Origin: Streptomyces sp. P9-A2
Lineage (GTDB): Bacteria > Actinomycetota > Actinomycetes > Streptomycetales > Streptomycetaceae
Direction: 5' to 3'
Assembly: GCF_036634175.1 (NCBI RefSeq)
Contig: NZ_JAZIFX010000001.1
Span: forward strand, 4,712,001-4,776,000
Length of the DNA stretch: 64,000 bases
In this document: positions 22,736-34,089 of the stretch, piece after piece
How the letters are laid out: the number at the start of each line of letters is the position of its first letter
How positions within the stretch are numbered: the stretch's first letter is position 1
Notes under the pieces: generated by a model
The model's database searches: none
What the model saw: the letters and a program-made list of their open reading frames with translations, nothing else
Told to the model about the DNA's origin: nothing
Program-made: the position numbers and the translations under genes

Positions 22736-23569
22736 TCAGAGCACGCGCACGGCGCCCGACGCGGGGTAGCCGGAGAGGTCCTGGATGACGACGCCCTTGG
22801 ACGGGTTGGCGGCGTCCAGGTACTGGCCGTTACCGATGTAGACACCCGTGTGGTACGCGGAGCCCTTACCGCCCCAGTACAGGATGTCGCCGACCTGGAG
22901 GTTGGACAGCGAGACGTCGGTGCCGACCGTCGACTGGTCCTGCGAGACGCGCGGGAGGTCCACGCCGACCTGCTTGAACGCGGCCTGCACCAGGCTGGAG
23001 CAGTCCCAGGCGTTGGGGCCCGTCGCCCCCATGACGTAGGCGTCGCCCACCTGCGCCTTGAGGAAGGAGATCACCGTTCCGACGCTGCCACTGGCCGGCG
23101 CGGAGGCGGTGGTCGTGGTGGCCGTGGTGGCCGCCGTGCTCGTGGCGCCCGAGTCGGCGGTGAGGGTGGCGCGCTCGGCGTCGCGCGTGGCGCGCTCGGC
23201 GGCGGCCTTGCGGGCCTCCTCGGCGGCCTTCTTCTTCGCCTCGGCCTTCTCCTTGGCCTCGACGAGGTCGGCCTTGGCCGCCTTGGCGGCCTTGGCGGCG
23301 GCGGCGTCACGCTCGGCCTGCAGCTGGTAGTTCGCGGCGGCCTGCTGGGTGGCCTCCGCGGACTGGGCGACCTGAGTGGACAGGTCGGCCGTCAGGGCGG
23401 GCAGTGAGAGGGTCTGGGTCACCGGCTCTGCGGCGACCGCCGAGGCCGACGCCCCGGCCACTGCCAGAGTGCCGAGGACGCCACCGGCGACTCCGGCCCG
23501 CATCGCCATCGTGGTCTGCGCGGTGCGGCGGGGTTTCCGGTGGCTTCGTATGTGAGCGGTGTGGGACAT
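22736..23569 (-). CDS. Secreted NlpC/P60 peptidoglycan endopeptidase
   Basis: This is 277 residues from ATG 23569, chosen because a basic, signal-peptide-like N-terminus follows (SHTAHIRSHRKPRR, then AGVAGGVLGTLAVAGASASA). A GTG at 23626 would extend it but lies inside a hairpin. Residues about 60-130 are a coiled coil of Ala/Lys/Glu (AKEKAEAKKKAAEEARKAA-type), then a Thr/Ala linker. The NlpC/P60 catalytic domain (about 165-277) carries NAWDCSSLVQAAFKQ (nucleophile Cys), AYHTGVYIGNGQYLDA (His) and an Asn/Asp-like third residue after it. Enzymes of this RipA/RpfA-partner type cut peptide crosslinks in the cell wall. An unusual 5' hairpin (23615-23650) may affect expression. Confidence 0.92.
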   Translation of the reverse strand: MSHTAHIRSHRKPRRTAQTTMAMRAGVAGGVLGTLAVAGASASAVAAEPVTQTLSLPALTADLSTQVAQSAEATQQAAANYQLQAERDAAAAKAAKAAKADLVEAKEKAEAKKKAAEEARKAAAERATRDAERATLTADSGATSTAATTATTTTASAPASGSVGTVISFLKAQVGDAYVMGATGPNAWDCSSLVQAAFKQVGVDLPRVSQDQSTVGTDVSLSNLQVGDILYWGGKGSAYHTGVYIGNGQYLDAANPSKGVVIQDLSGYPASGAVRVL

Positions 23570-23614
23570 GGGAACAACCGGTACCAGGGGCTCCTTCATA
23601 TCCACAAGAAACGT

Positions 23615-23650
23615 GTGCTGCGCCACAATTGTTCAATCGTGGCGCAGCAC
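23615..23650 (-). promoter_or_regulatory. Perfect 12-bp hairpin in the 5' leader of the NlpC/P60 gene
   Basis: GTGCTGCGCCAC (23615-23626) and its complement (23639-23650) flank a 12-base AT-rich loop, 46 bases upstream of the ATG. It could be a leader RNA structure or an operator. It does not match the c-di-AMP riboswitch seen at 59594-59742. Confidence 0.6.
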
Positions 23651-23984
23651 CCCGGTCACGTCGCTCCTTATTGACGCCGTAACGGACATTGCGGGCGCGA
23701 GGTAATGGGCCCGTGATCACGCCCTTTCGTCTTTACGTCCGAATTGCCCCGCGCCTACCATCGGTTGAAACGATTGGCCAAGCCCTCCTTTTGTGCCTTC
23801 GCGTCAGATGTGGCGGAGGTCACGGAACGGTTACCCCCGCCGTCGCGCCCGGTGTGCGAGCCACGGGCGGATTGCGGATGGATTGCGACGACGGTGCGGC
23901 CGGGTCGCAACGAGAACCGGACCCGGGGTGCCCTCGAGGACGGGTGCGGGGTGGGCCGCGGGACAGGTGCGAGGTACGGCCGGG

Positions 23985-24208
23985 GTCGGGTTCGGGGGTG
24001 CGTGCCGGTCCGGGCTTGGGGGTTGTGTCGGGGTCGGGTTCGGGAGTGCGTGCCAACCCGGGCTTGGGGGTTTGCGCCGGCTCGGGTTCGAGGGGTGCGT
24101 CGGGTCGGTTCGAGGTGCGCCCGGACCGAGCCCCGGGGTGCGTCGGCCCGCGCGTGGGCGGTGCCGGACCGAGCCCCGGGGTGCGTCGGCCCGCGGGTGG
24201 GCAGGGTC
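23985..24208. repeat. Tandem repeats: three 48-bp units, then two 43-bp units
   Basis: TCGGGTTCG recurs with an exact 48-base period (units starting 23985, 24033 and 24081), with units one and two also sharing CGGGCTTGGGGGTT. From 24123 a 43-base unit beginning GGACCGAGCCCCGGGGTGCG is repeated at 24166. The array is non-coding and sits in the nuo upstream region. Confidence 0.75.
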
Positions 24209-24707
24209 GGGACGGATGCGGTGCGCGTCCGGATCGTGACGGTGTGCGTCTGAATCGTGACGATTCGCATTCGGGTTGCCTCGGATCGCGCCCGGAGGGC
24301 GCCCGGTTCGAAGCCGGCTTGCGGTCGAAGTGGTCACCGAGGTCACCGGGGTTGCCGCTCGTTTTCCGGTCGGGCCCGCGCTCGGTTCCGGGCTCGGGCT
24401 TGCGTGCCGACCGGCGGCGGACCCGCGGCCCCCGCGCGGACTTCGTGAACGCGTGCACACGTCCACTTCGCGCCCCGCGTCCCTCCGATGTGTGAACGCG
24501 GCTTCTAGCAAGTGATTGCGTCCAGCACCAATTTGCATGCAGGGGAACCCTCTTGATATGGAGACGATCCTTCTGACCTGCGCCGATGCGGCAGAATGTC
24601 ACTTCTGGTGACCGCTCGGACGCTTCGCGTGTGAAGATCACCGCTCCTCCGGCTTCATGATCGTTCGTCAGGTGGTGGAGATCACAAAGGTTGTGCAATA
24701 CCCCGTG

Positions 24708-24737
24708 TCGCAGATCACAGACCGGCGGGCATAGGAT
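24708..24737 (+). promoter_or_regulatory. nuoA: Candidate nuo promoter
   Basis: TCGCAG (24708-24713), an 18-base spacer and TAGGAT (24732-24737) form a plausible vegetative promoter. This would place transcription start near 24744, just before the Rex operator match. The -35 is weak, so the assignment is tentative. Confidence 0.4.
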
Positions 24738-24752
24738 GCGGAGCGGTTGGGC

Positions 24753-24770
24753 TTGTGACCTGCTTCACAT
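24753..24770. promoter_or_regulatory. Rex operator (ROP) upstream of the nuo operon
   Basis: TTGTGACCTGCTTCACAT matches the Rex consensus TTGTGAA-n6-TTCACAA-type inverted repeat (TGTGA and TTCACA arms are intact). Rex is the NADH/NAD+ sensing repressor of Streptomyces, and nuo is an established Rex target in S. coelicolor. The site is 103 bases before the nuoA start and just downstream of the proposed -10, where a repressor would block initiation. Confidence 0.8.
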
Positions 24771-24872
24771 GTTCTCGATCTTCGCCGGGGCGGGCGTGGT
24801 TCGTGGGACGCGTGGGGCGCAAGTGAGCCCGACTCGCCAGCAGTCAGTGCCGACTGAGAGGAGCGAGGAGCG

Positions 24873-25232
24873 GTGAACGCGTATGCGCCCATCCTCGTAC
24901 TGGGAGCCCTCGGGGCCGGCTTTGCGATCTTCTCCGTGGTCATGGCCACGCTGATCGGTCCGAAGCGGTACAACCGCGCCAGGCTCGAGGCCTACGAGTG
25001 CGGTATCGAACCGACCCCCACGCCGGCCGGCGGCGGGCGCTTCCCCATCAAGTACTACCTGACGGCGATGCTCTTCATCGTCTTCGACATCGAGATCGTC
25101 TTCCTTTATCCCTGGGCCGTCAGTTTCGACGCCCTGGGGATCTTCGGGCTCGTGGAGATGCTGCTCTTCGTGCTCACCGTCTTCGTCGCGTACGCCTACG
25201 TATGGCGACGCGGCGGGCTGGAATGGGACTGA
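24873..25232 (+). CDS. nuoA: NADH-quinone oxidoreductase subunit A
   Basis: This is 119 residues, GTG start, with GAGAGGAGCGAGGAGCG as ribosome site. Three transmembrane helices ([55 protein letters not shown]) and the conserved loop YECGIEPT, which lies near the quinone entrance in complex I, are visible. It is the first gene of the fourteen-gene operon that couples NADH oxidation by menaquinone to proton pumping. The operon promoter and Rex site lie directly upstream. It is followed after 13 bases by nuoB. Confidence 0.97.
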   Translation: MNAYAPILVLGALGAGFAIFSVVMATLIGPKRYNRARLEAYECGIEPTPTPAGGGRFPIKYYLTAMLFIVFDIEIVFLYPWAVSFDALGIFGLVEMLLFVLTVFVAYAYVWRRGGLEWD

Positions 25233-25245
25233 AGGGCCTTTGACC

Positions 25246-25796
<551 letters not shown>

Positions 25797-25800
<4 letters not shown>

Positions 25801-26546
25801 GCGACGCGAACGGCACCGCGGGCGAGGGCGTGAACCCCGAGAAGGACCTCTCCGCCGAGAACCTCCCCGGCCGGCGGGGCGACGGAGGTGAGGAGATCCG
25901 CGTCCAGCGCGGCATGTTCGGCGCCAACAACGGCGGCGACACCTCCGGTTACGGCGGCCTGGTCCGCTCGATCCGGTTCCCGGGAGCGTCGAACCGCCCC
26001 TACGGGGGGTGGTTCGACGAGGTGGCCGACGAACTGGAGGGCGCGCTGGAGGAGCAGGGCCTGCTCCCCGACAACGCCATCGGGAAGACGGTCGTCGACC
26101 GCGACGAACTCACCTTCCACATCGAGCGCGAGCACCTGCTCCGGGTCGCGACGACCCTGCGCGACGATCCCGCGCTGCGCTTCGAACTGTGCACCGGCGT
26201 CAGCGGCGTGCACTACCCCAGCGACAAGGGCCGCGAGCTGCACGCCGTCTACCACCTGCGCTCGATCACCCACAACCGGCTGATCCGCCTGGAGGTCGGC
26301 GCTCCCGACAGCGACCCGCACATCCCGTCGCTGGTCTCCGTCTATCCGACGAACGACTGGCACGAGCGCGAGACGTACGACTTCTTCGGCATCGTCTTCG
26401 ACGGTCACCCGGCCCTGACGCGGATCCTGATGCCCGACGACTGGCAGGGCCATCCGCAGCGCAAGGACTATCCCCTCGGCGGTATCCCCGTCGAGTACAA
26501 GGGCGCCCGGATCCCGGCTCCGGACCAGCGGAGGTCGTACTCATGA
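25797..26546 (+). CDS. nuoC: NADH-quinone oxidoreductase subunit C
   Basis: This is 249 residues from ATG 25797, overlapping the nuoB stop. The open frame runs much further upstream, but that part is antisense-free noise over nuoB. The 30-kDa subunit domain is recognised by [19 protein letters not shown] and the signature [21 protein letters not shown], with the conserved [20 protein letters not shown]. The first 40 residues are a Gly-rich extension. It is a soluble peripheral-arm subunit next to NuoB and NuoD. The stop overlaps nuoD (ATGA). Confidence 0.96.
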
Positions 26547-27874
26547 GCACCTCGAACGCATCCGCGGCCTCGGCGCGCGAGACCACGGAAGGCACCGTCT
26601 ACACCGTCACCGGAGGCGACTGGGACGAGGTCGTCGAGACGGCGCAGCGCAGTGACGACGAGCGCATCATCGTCAACATGGGCCCGCAGCACCCGTCCAC
26701 GCACGGCGTGCTCAGGCTGATCCTGGAGATCGACGGCGAGACGGTCTCCGAGGCCCGCTGCGGCATCGGCTACCTCCACACCGGCATCGAGAAGAACCTC
26801 GAGTACCGGAACTGGACCCAGGGCACCACGTTCGTGACGCGCATGGACTACCTGACGCCGTTCTTCAACGAGACGGCGTACTGCCTCGGCGTCGAGAAGC
26901 TCCTCGGCATCGAGGACCAGATCCCCGACCGCGCCACGGTCGTCCGCGTGCTCCTGATGGAGCTGAACCGGCTCTCCTCCCACCTGGTGTGCATCGCCAC
27001 CGGAGGCATGGAGCTCGGCGCCACCACGATCATGATCTACGGATTCCGTGATCGTGAACTCATTCTCGACGCCTTCGAGCTCATCACCGGCCTGCGGATG
27101 AACCACGCGTACATCCGTCCCGGCGGACTCGCCCAGGACCTGCCGCCCGGCGCCGTGGACCAGATCCGCGAGCTGGTGAAGAAGCTGCGCAAGAACCTCC
27201 CGGAGTACGACGCCCTCGCCACCGGGAACCCCATTTTCAAGGCCCGTATGCAGGACGTCGGTTATCTGGACCTGGCCGGCTGCATGGCCCTCGGGGCGAC
27301 CGGCCCGGTCCTGCGCTCCACCGGCCTGCCGCACGACCTGCGCAAGGCGCAGCCGTACTGCGGTTACGAGACGTACGACTTCGAGATCCCCACCGCGGAC
27401 ACCTGCGACTCCTACGGCCGCTTCCTGATCCGGCTGGAGGAGATGCGCCAGTCGCTGCGCATCGTCGAGCAGTGCCTGGACCGGCTCCAGCCCGGACCGG
27501 TCATGGTCGCCGACAAGAAGATCGCCTGGCCCGCCCAGCTCGCCATGGGGCCGGACGGACTGGGCAACTCCCTCGACCACATCAAGAAGATCATGGGCAC
27601 CTCCATGGAGGCCCTGATCCACCACTTCAAGCTGGTCACCGAGGGCTTCCGCGTACCGCCGGGACAGGTGTACGCGGCCGTCGAGTCACCCAAGGGCGAG
27701 CTCGGGGCGCATGTCGTCTCCGACGGCGGCACCCGCCCCTTCCGGGTCCACTTCCGCGACCCGTCCTTCACCAACCTTCAGTCCATGGCGGCGATGTGCG
27801 AGGGCGGCCAGGTCGCCGACGTCATCGTCGCCGTGGCATCCCTCGACCCCGTGATGGGAGGCGTCGACCGGTGA
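26543..27874 (+). CDS. nuoD: NADH-quinone oxidoreductase subunit D
   Basis: This is 443 residues from ATG 26543 (ATGA overlap). The 49-kDa subunit forms the quinone chamber with NuoB. The conserved [17 protein letters not shown] holds the histidine that faces the quinone head, followed by [10 protein letters not shown] and the family end [11 protein letters not shown]. An N-terminal extension of about 45 residues is present, as usual in actinobacteria. It ends with a GTGA overlap with nuoE. Confidence 0.97.
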   Translation: MSTSNASAASARETTEGTVYTVTGGDWDEVVETAQRSDDERIIVNMGPQHPSTHGVLRLILEIDGETVSEARCGIGYLHTGIEKNLEYRNWTQGTTFVTRMDYLTPFFNETAYCLGVEKLLGIEDQIPDRATVVRVLLMELNRLSSHLVCIATGGMELGATTIMIYGFRDRELILDAFELITGLRMNHAYIRPGGLAQDLPPGAVDQIRELVKKLRKNLPEYDALATGNPIFKARMQDVGYLDLAGCMALGATGPVLRSTGLPHDLRKAQPYCGYETYDFEIPTADTCDSYGRFLIRLEEMRQSLRIVEQCLDRLQPGPVMVADKKIAWPAQLAMGPDGLGNSLDHIKKIMGTSMEALIHHFKLVTEGFRVPPGQVYAAVESPKGELGAHVVSDGGTRPFRVHFRDPSFTNLQSMAAMCEGGQVADVIVAVASLDPVMGGVDR

Positions 27875-28842
27875 CCACCACACCTTCGGAGCGGGGCGTC
27901 AGCCTGGGCATGCCCCAACTGCCCGCGCCCGCCTACCCGGACGAGGTCCGGGCCCGGCTGGAGACCGACGCGCGCGAGATCATCGCCCGCTACCCGGACT
28001 CCCGGTCGGCTCTCCTGCCGCTGCTGCACCTCATGCAGTCGGAGGAGGGCCATGTCACGCGCACCGGGATGCGGTTCTGCGCGGACGTGCTCGGCCTGAC
28101 CACGGCCGAGGTCACCGCCGTCGCCACCTTCTACTCCATGTACCGGCGCCGGCCGAGCGGTGACTACCAGGTAGGGGTGTGCACCAACACCCTGTGCGCC
28201 GTCATGGGCGGCGACGCCATCTTCGAGGAGCTCCAGGAGCACCTGGGCCTCGGCAACGGCGAGACCACCGAGGACGGCAAGGTCACCCTCGAGCACATCG
28301 AGTGCAACGCGGCCTGCGACTTCGCGCCCGTCGTGATGGTCAACTGGGAGTTCTTCGACAACCAGGACCCGCAGAGCGCCAAGCGCATGGTCGACGACCT
28401 GCGGGCCGGCCGCCCGGTGGCGCCCACGCGCGGGGCGACCTTGTGCACGTTCAAGGAGACCGCCCGGATCCTGGCCGGTTTCCCCGACGAGCGGGCCGGC
28501 GCCGTCGACGCCACGGGAAGCGCGGGACCCGCCTCCCTGGCCGGTCTGAAGCTGGCCAAGGGGGAGGCCTCCCCCGCACGCGTGGTGCATCCGCGGGGCG
28601 AGGCGCCCCAGGACACCCCGCCGCACGACCCGTCACCGGCGGAGCACCTCAGCTCGCACGACGCGCCCCAGGACACCCCGCCGCACGACCCGTCACCGGC
28701 GGAGCACCTCAGCTCGCACGACGCGCCGCAGGACACGGCGGCCTCCGATCCGGCCCACCCGTCGCCCACCACCACCCGTGACGGAGAGGCTCCGCCCCGC
28801 CCCTCCGGTTCGGCCGGACCCACCGCCGAGGAGGGGGAGTGA
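27871..28842 (+). CDS. nuoE: NADH-quinone oxidoreductase subunit E with repeat-bearing C-terminal extension
   Basis: This is 323 residues from GTG 27871 (GTGA overlap). The first 210 residues are the normal 24-kDa thioredoxin-like subunit: the 2Fe-2S cluster (N1a) is held by VCTNTLC and ECNAACD. It receives electrons beside NuoF. The remaining 110 residues are an extension rich in Pro, Asp, His and Ser, with a 20-residue unit ([10 protein letters not shown] then [10 protein letters not shown]) repeated exactly twice and begun a third time. This part is probably disordered. The stop overlaps the next start. Confidence 0.95.
   Translation: MTTTPSERGVSLGMPQLPAPAYPDEVRARLETDAREIIARYPDSRSALLPLLHLMQSEEGHVTRTGMRFCADVLGLTTAEVTAVATFYSMYRRRPSGDYQVGVCTNTLCAVMGGDAIFEELQEHLGLGNGETTEDGKVTLEHIECNAACDFAPVVMVNWEFFDNQDPQSAKRMVDDLRAGRPVAPTRGATLCTFKETARILAGFPDERAGAVDATGSAGPASLAGLKLAKGEASPARVVHPRGEAPQDTPPHDPSPAEHLSSHDAPQDTPPHDPSPAEHLSSHDAPQDTAASDPAHPSPTTTRDGEAPPRPSGSAGPTAEEGE
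28603..28722 (+). repeat. Exact 60-bp tandem duplication inside nuoE
   Basis: Bases 28603-28662 and 28663-28722 are identical, and a diverged third copy begins at 28723. The unit is a multiple of three, so the frame is kept. Confidence 0.95.
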
Positions 28843-30188
28843 TGACCTTGGCACCCGAACTCAAGGACACCAGCCCGGAGAACCTGCTGGCACCCGTGCT
28901 GTCGGCCTTCTGGGACGAGGACAGGTCCTGGACGCTGGACGTCTACAAGAGGCACGAGGGGTACGAGGGTCTTCGCAAGGCCCTCGCCATGTCACCGGAC
29001 GACGTCATCGCGTACGTCAAGGAGTCCGGTCTGCGCGGGCGCGGCGGCGCCGGCTTCCCGACGGGAATGAAATGGCAGTTCATTCCCCAGGGAGACGGAA
29101 AACCGCATTATCTGGTGGTCAACGCCGACGAGTCGGAACCCGGAACGTGCAAGGACATTCCGCTCCTCTTCGCGAACCCGCACAGCCTCATCGAGGGCAT
29201 CGTCATCGCCTGTTACGCCATCAGGTCGTCCCACGCCTTCATCTATCTGCGGGGTGAGGTCGTCCCCGTGCTGCGGCGGCTGCACGAGGCCGTGCGCGAG
29301 GCCTACGCGGCGGGTCTCCTCGGCGAGAAGGTGCTGGGCAGCGGACTCGACCTCGAACTCACCGTGCACGCGGGCGCCGGCGCGTACATCTGCGGTGAGG
29401 AGACCGCACTGCTCGACTCGCTCGAAGGCCGCCGTGGTCAACCGCGGCTCCGCCCCCCCTTCCCCGCCGTCGCGGGCCTCTACGCGTGCCCGACCGTGGT
29501 GAACAACGTCGAGTCGATCGCATCGGTTCCCGCCATCATGAACCGGGGCAAGGAATGGTTCCGCTCGATGGGGAGCGAGAAGTCACCCGGCTTCACGCTC
29601 TATTCCCTCAGCGGCCACGTCGCACGCCCCGGTCAGTACGAGGCGCCGATGGGCATCACGCTGCGCCAGCTGCTCGACATGAGCGGCGGCATGCGGCCGG
29701 GGCACCGCCTGAAGTTCTGGACGCCGGGCGGCTCCTCGACGCCGATGTTCACCGACGAGCACCTCGACGTCCCCCTCGACTACGAGGGAGTGGGCGCCGC
29801 CGGTTCCATGCTCGGCACCAAGGCCCTCCAGTGCTTCGACGAGACCACGTGCGTCGTACGGGCCGTCACCCGCTGGACCGAGTTCTACGCGCACGAGTCC
29901 TGCGGCAAGTGCACGCCCTGCCGCGAAGGCACGTACTGGCTGGTGCAGCTGATGCGTGACATCGAGGCCGGCAAGGGCCGGATGTCCGACCTCGACAAGC
30001 TGAACGACATCGCCGACAACATCAACGGCAAGGCGTTCTGCGCCCTCGGCGACGGCGCCGCCTCGCCGATCTTCTCCTCGCTGAAGTACTTCCGTGAGGA
30101 GTACGAGCAGCACATCACGGGCCGTGGCTGCCCGTTCGACCCGGCCAGGACGACGGCCTGGGCCGACCGTACGGAGGTGCACGCATGA
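28842..30188 (+). CDS. nuoF: NADH-quinone oxidoreductase subunit F
   Basis: This is 448 residues from ATG 28842; GTG 28839, which overlaps the nuoE stop, is an alternative. It binds NADH and [17 protein letters not shown] (FMN loop), [12 protein letters not shown] and [19 protein letters not shown] (NADH site). The 4Fe-4S cluster N3 is held by [13 protein letters not shown] plus the Cys in AFCALGDGA. This is the entry point of electrons to complex I. It ends with an ATGA overlap with nuoG. Confidence 0.97.
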   Translation: MTLAPELKDTSPENLLAPVLSAFWDEDRSWTLDVYKRHEGYEGLRKALAMSPDDVIAYVKESGLRGRGGAGFPTGMKWQFIPQGDGKPHYLVVNADESEPGTCKDIPLLFANPHSLIEGIVIACYAIRSSHAFIYLRGEVVPVLRRLHEAVREAYAAGLLGEKVLGSGLDLELTVHAGAGAYICGEETALLDSLEGRRGQPRLRPPFPAVAGLYACPTVVNNVESIASVPAIMNRGKEWFRSMGSEKSPGFTLYSLSGHVARPGQYEAPMGITLRQLLDMSGGMRPGHRLKFWTPGGSSTPMFTDEHLDVPLDYEGVGAAGSMLGTKALQCFDETTCVVRAVTRWTEFYAHESCGKCTPCREGTYWLVQLMRDIEAGKGRMSDLDKLNDIADNINGKAFCALGDGAASPIFSSLKYFREEYEQHITGRGCPFDPARTTAWADRTEVHA

Positions 30189-32710
30189 CCGTGACCACCA
30201 GCGCTCCCTCCGGCGGGGGAGAGGCGGCCCTCCCGCCGGAGGACCTCGTCACGCTGACGATCGACGGTGCCGAGCTCAGCGTGCCCAAGGGCACCCTGGT
30301 CATCCGGGCGGCCGAACAGCTCGGCATCGAGATCCCCCGGTTCTGCGACCACCCCCTCCTCGACCCGGCCGGCGCCTGCCGCCAGTGCATCGTCGAGGTC
30401 GAGGGCCAGCGCAAGCCCATGGCCTCCTGCACCATCACCTGCACCGACGGGATGGTGGTGAAGACCCACCTCACCTCGCCCGTCGCCGAGAAGGCCCAGC
30501 ACGGGGTGATGGAGCTGCTGCTCATCAACCACCCGCTGGACTGCCCGGTCTGCGACAAGGGCGGCGAGTGCCCGCTGCAGAACCAGGCGATGTCGCACGG
30601 CAACCCCGAGTCCCGCTTCGACGGCAAGAAGCGGACCTACGAGAAGCCCGTCCCGATCTCCACCCAGGTGCTGCTGGACCGCGAGCGGTGCGTGCTGTGC
30701 GCCCGCTGTACCCGGTTCTCGAACCAGATCGCGGGCGACCCGATGATCGAGATGGTCGAGCGGGGCGCGCTCCAGCAGATCGGCACCGGTGAGGGCGACC
30801 CCTTCGAGTCGTACTTCTCCGGCAACACCATCCAGATCTGCCCGGTCGGCGCGCTCACCTCGGCGGCCTACCGGTTCCGCTCCCGCCCCTTCGACCTGGT
30901 CTCCTCGCCGTCGGTGTGCGAGCACTGCTCCGGCGGCTGCGCCACGCGCACCGACCACCGGCGCGGCAAGGTCATGCGGCGGCTCGCCGCCGAGGACCCG
31001 GAGGTCAACGAGGAGTGGATGTGCGACAAGGGCCGCTTCGGGTTCCGGTACGCACAGCAGCGGGACCGGCTGGGGACCCCGCTCGTGCGCAACGCCGAGG
31101 GTGACCTGGAGCCGGCCTCCTGGCCCGACGCGCTGCAGATCGCGGCCCAGGGCCTGCTGGCCTCCCGCGGCCGCACCGGCGTCCTGACCGGCGGCCGGCT
31201 CACCGTCGAGGACGCCTACGCGTACAGCAAGTTCGCGCGCGTGGCCCTCGACACCAACGACATCGACTTCCGCGCGCGCGTGCACAGCGCCGAGGAGGCC
31301 GACTTCCTCGCCGCGCGGGTCGCGGGCCGCGGGCATGACCTCGGGAGCGCGGCCGGCACGGACTCCGCGGGCGGGGTCACGTACTCCTCGCTGGAGAAGG
31401 CACCCGCCGTCCTGCTGGTCGGGTTCGAGGCCGAGGAGGAGGCGCCCGGCGTCTTCCTGCGGCTGCGCAAGGCCTGGCGTACGCACGGGCAGCGGACCTT
31501 CTCACTGGCCACGCACGCCACGCGCGGACTGGAGAAGGCCGGCGGCACGCTGCTGCCGGCGGCTCCCGGCACCGAGACCGAATGGCTCGACGCGCTCGCG
31601 AGCGGGGTCGGCCTGGAGGGCGACGGGGCCCGGGCCGCCGAAGCGCTGCGGGCCGAGGGCGCGGTGATCGTCGTCGGCGAGCGGATCGCCGCCGTCGAGG
31701 GCGGCCCGACCGCCGCCGTACGGATCGCCGCCGCGACCGGTGCCCGGCTGGTGTGGATCCCCCGGCGGGCCGGGGAGCGGGGCGCCGTCGAGGCGGGCGC
31801 GCTGCCGTCGCTGCTGCCGGGCGGGCGCCCGGCGACCGACCCGCGCGCGCGGGAGGAGGTCGCCGCCGTCTGGGGCGTCGCCACCCTGCCGCACCGCTAC
31901 GGCCGCGACACCCGCGAGATCGTCGAGGCCGCCGCGACCGGTGAGCTGCAGGCGCTGCTGGTCGCGGGCGTGGAGGTCGCCGACCTGCCCGACCCCGCAC
32001 GCGCGCGGACGGCACTCGCCGAGGCCGGGTTCGTGGTCTCGCTGGAGCTGCGGCCCGGCGAGGTCACCGAACTCGCCGACGTGGTGCTGCCGGTCGCGGC
32101 CGTCGTCGAGAAGGCCGGCGCCTTCCTCAACTGGGAGGGCAGGGTCCGGCCCTTCGAGTCGGCGCTCAAGCCCGAGCAGCTGACCCGTACCCTCCCGCCG
32201 ACCGACGCGCGCGTGCTCCAGATGCTCGCCGACGCCATGGACGTACACCTGGGCCTGCCGGACCTGCGCACCGTCCGCGCGGAGCTCGAGCGGCTCGGCG
32301 TCTGGGACGGCCCGCGGGCCACCGGACCGCTGGAGACCGCGGGCACGCTGCCCCGGCCGGCCGCCGGGGAGGCGGTGCTCGCGGGGCACCGCCTGCTGCT
32401 GGACCAGGGGCTCCTGCAACAGGGCGACGAGGCGCTCGCCGGCACCCGGCACGCCGCGTACGCGCGCGTGTCGGCCGCCACGGCCGCCGAGGTCGGCGTC
32501 AAGGACGGCGACCCGATCGCCGTGACCGGCCCCGCGGGGACGGTCGAACTGATCCTGGGTGTCACCGAGATGCCTGACCGCGTGGTGTGGCTCCCGCTGA
32601 ACTCCGCCGGCGGCGGTGTCGGCTCCGACACCGGGGCGCTGCCCGGCTCCCTCGTCCGCATCGGCCCGGCGGGACTCGCCGGCGAGGCCCTCAAGGAGGT
32701 GGAGGCATGA
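30185..32710 (+). CDS. nuoG: NADH-quinone oxidoreductase subunit G
   Basis: This is 841 residues. The N-terminal part carries the cluster chain: 2Fe-2S ligands in [15 protein letters not shown] and SCTITC; the His-Cys cluster in [27 protein letters not shown] with a later CPVG; and CEHCSGGC (extra cluster of molybdopterin-type relatives). The long C-terminal region is the molybdopterin-oxidoreductase-like domain without visible cofactor-binding signature, as in other NuoG proteins. It ends with a MopB-type beta-barrel ([19 protein letters not shown]). The stop overlaps nuoH. Confidence 0.96.
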   Translation: MTVTTSAPSGGGEAALPPEDLVTLTIDGAELSVPKGTLVIRAAEQLGIEIPRFCDHPLLDPAGACRQCIVEVEGQRKPMASCTITCTDGMVVKTHLTSPVAEKAQHGVMELLLINHPLDCPVCDKGGECPLQNQAMSHGNPESRFDGKKRTYEKPVPISTQVLLDRERCVLCARCTRFSNQIAGDPMIEMVERGALQQIGTGEGDPFESYFSGNTIQICPVGALTSAAYRFRSRPFDLVSSPSVCEHCSGGCATRTDHRRGKVMRRLAAEDPEVNEEWMCDKGRFGFRYAQQRDRLGTPLVRNAEGDLEPASWPDALQIAAQGLLASRGRTGVLTGGRLTVEDAYAYSKFARVALDTNDIDFRARVHSAEEADFLAARVAGRGHDLGSAAGTDSAGGVTYSSLEKAPAVLLVGFEAEEEAPGVFLRLRKAWRTHGQRTFSLATHATRGLEKAGGTLLPAAPGTETEWLDALASGVGLEGDGARAAEALRAEGAVIVVGERIAAVEGGPTAAVRIAAATGARLVWIPRRAGERGAVEAGALPSLLPGGRPATDPRAREEVAAVWGVATLPHRYGRDTREIVEAAATGELQALLVAGVEVADLPDPARARTALAEAGFVVSLELRPGEVTELADVVLPVAAVVEKAGAFLNWEGRVRPFESALKPEQLTRTLPPTDARVLQMLADAMDVHLGLPDLRTVRAELERLGVWDGPRATGPLETAGTLPRPAAGEAVLAGHRLLLDQGLLQQGDEALAGTRHAAYARVSAATAAEVGVKDGDPIAVTGPAGTVELILGVTEMPDRVVWLPLNSAGGGVGSDTGALPGSLVRIGPAGLAGEALKEVEA

Positions 32711-34089
32711 GCTTGTACTTCGCCGCTGAAGACCTCTCGATGTTCGGCCGCGACCCCTGGTGGCTGGTCGTCGTCAAGGCGGTGTTCTGCTTCGCCTTCC
32801 TCATGGTGACGGTACTGATCGCCATCGTGATGGAACGCAAGATCGTCGCCTGGATGCAGCTGCGCGTCGGCCCCAACCGCAACGGCCCCTGGGGCATGCT
32901 CCAGTCGCTCGCCGACGGCGTGAAACTGATGCTCAAGGAAGACCTCGTCGTCAAACGCGCCGACAAGGTGGTGTACATCCTCGCGCCGATCGTCGCGGCC
33001 GTCCCGGCCTTCATGGCGATCGCGGTGATCCCCTTCGGACCGTCCGGCAACGAGATCTCGATCTTCGGTCAGCGGACCACGATGCAGCTCACCGATCTGC
33101 CGATCGCGCTGCTCTACATCCTCGCGGTCGCCTCCATCGGCATCTACGGCATCGTCCTCGCCGGCTGGAGCTCCGGATCCACGTACCCGCTGCTGGGCGG
33201 ACTGCGTTCGTGCGCGCAGATGATCTCCTACGAGATCGCCATGGGCGCCGCCTTCGCCTCCGTGTTCCTCTACTCGGGGTCGATGTCGACGTCGGCGATC
33301 GTCGAGCAGCAGGCCGACCGCTGGTACATCCTGCTGCTGCCGGTCTCCTTCATCATCTACATCGTCACGATGGTCGGCGAGACCAACCGCGCGCCCTTCG
33401 ACATGCCCGAGTCCGAGGGCGACCTGGTCGGCGGCTTCAACACCGAGTACTCGTCGATCAAGTTCGCGATGTTCATGCTCGCCGAGTACATCAACATGGT
33501 GACCGTCTCCGCCGTCGCCGTCACCCTCTTCCTGGGCGGCTGGCGCGCTCCATGGCCGGTCAGCACCTTCTGGGAGGGCGCGAACCACGGCTGGTGGCCG
33601 ATGCTCTGGTTCATCGTCAAGGTCCAGCTGCTGCTGTTCATGTTCGTCTGGCTGCGCGGCACGCTCCCGCGCGTGCGGTACGACCAGCTGATGAAGCTCG
33701 GCTGGAAGGTCCTCATCCCGGTCTCCCTGGTGTGGCTGATGGCCGTCGCCACGGTGCGGGCCCTGAGGAACGAGGGCTACGGCTTCGCGGACCTGGCCCT
33801 CTACATCGCCGGCGGAGTGCTCGTCCTGCTGTTGCTGTCCTTCGTCGCGGACATGTTCCGGTCGAAGGGCAAGGACGGCAAGGAGGCCGAAGGGGCCGGA
33901 GGGCCGGGCGGGGCACCGGCCGCCTTCGATCCGATGGCGGGCGGATTCCCCGTACCGCCGCTGCCCGGACAGGAACTTCCCCCGGTGCCGCGACGCCGCT
34001 CGCGCCAGGAGCGGGAGCTCGTTGTCAGTGGTGGCACCGATACTCACAGTGACGGATCTCTGGATGGAAAGGAGGCGTCCGATGGCTGA
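32707..34089 (+). CDS. nuoH: NADH-quinone oxidoreductase subunit H
   Basis: This is 460 residues from ATG 32707 (ATGA overlap). It has eight or nine transmembrane helices and forms the quinone tunnel entrance and first half of the proton path. Conserved segments: [34 protein letters not shown] and [18 protein letters not shown] hydrophilic C-terminal extension of about 80 residues ([30 protein letters not shown]) is longer than in E. coli. Its end overlaps the nuoI start by 8 bases. Confidence 0.97.
   Translation: MSLYFAAEDLSMFGRDPWWLVVVKAVFCFAFLMVTVLIAIVMERKIVAWMQLRVGPNRNGPWGMLQSLADGVKLMLKEDLVVKRADKVVYILAPIVAAVPAFMAIAVIPFGPSGNEISIFGQRTTMQLTDLPIALLYILAVASIGIYGIVLAGWSSGSTYPLLGGLRSCAQMISYEIAMGAAFASVFLYSGSMSTSAIVEQQADRWYILLLPVSFIIYIVTMVGETNRAPFDMPESEGDLVGGFNTEYSSIKFAMFMLAEYINMVTVSAVAVTLFLGGWRAPWPVSTFWEGANHGWWPMLWFIVKVQLLLFMFVWLRGTLPRVRYDQLMKLGWKVLIPVSLVWLMAVATVRALRNEGYGFADLALYIAGGVLVLLLLSFVADMFRSKGKDGKEAEGAGGPGGAPAAFDPMAGGFPVPPLPGQELPPVPRRRSRQERELVVSGGTDTHSDGSLDGKEASDG

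Larger units (their letters stand above)
23651..24872. other. 1.2-kb gene-free region upstream of nuoA
   Basis: Open frames here arise from repeats and high GC and show no protein-like composition. The part nearest the NlpC/P60 gene is AT-richer (23690-23810) and should hold its promoter. The middle (23930-24470) is G-rich repeat sequence. The last 250 bases contain the nuo promoter and Rex operator match. Confidence 0.7.

Noticed and set aside
23570..23830. c-di-AMP riboswitch upstream of the NlpC/P60 gene
   Set aside because: The conserved GGGGGACCC and GGGGTGAA blocks are absent; only a simple hairpin is present.
23985..24208. Possible CRISPR array
   Set aside because: The units are directly adjacent with no unique spacers, and no cas gene is in the window.
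23689..24495. Long open frames on both strands in the gap before nuoA
   Set aside because: They consist of Arg/Gly/Pro or Thr/Pro repeats produced by the 48-bp and 43-bp tandem repeats, with no start signals or domains.
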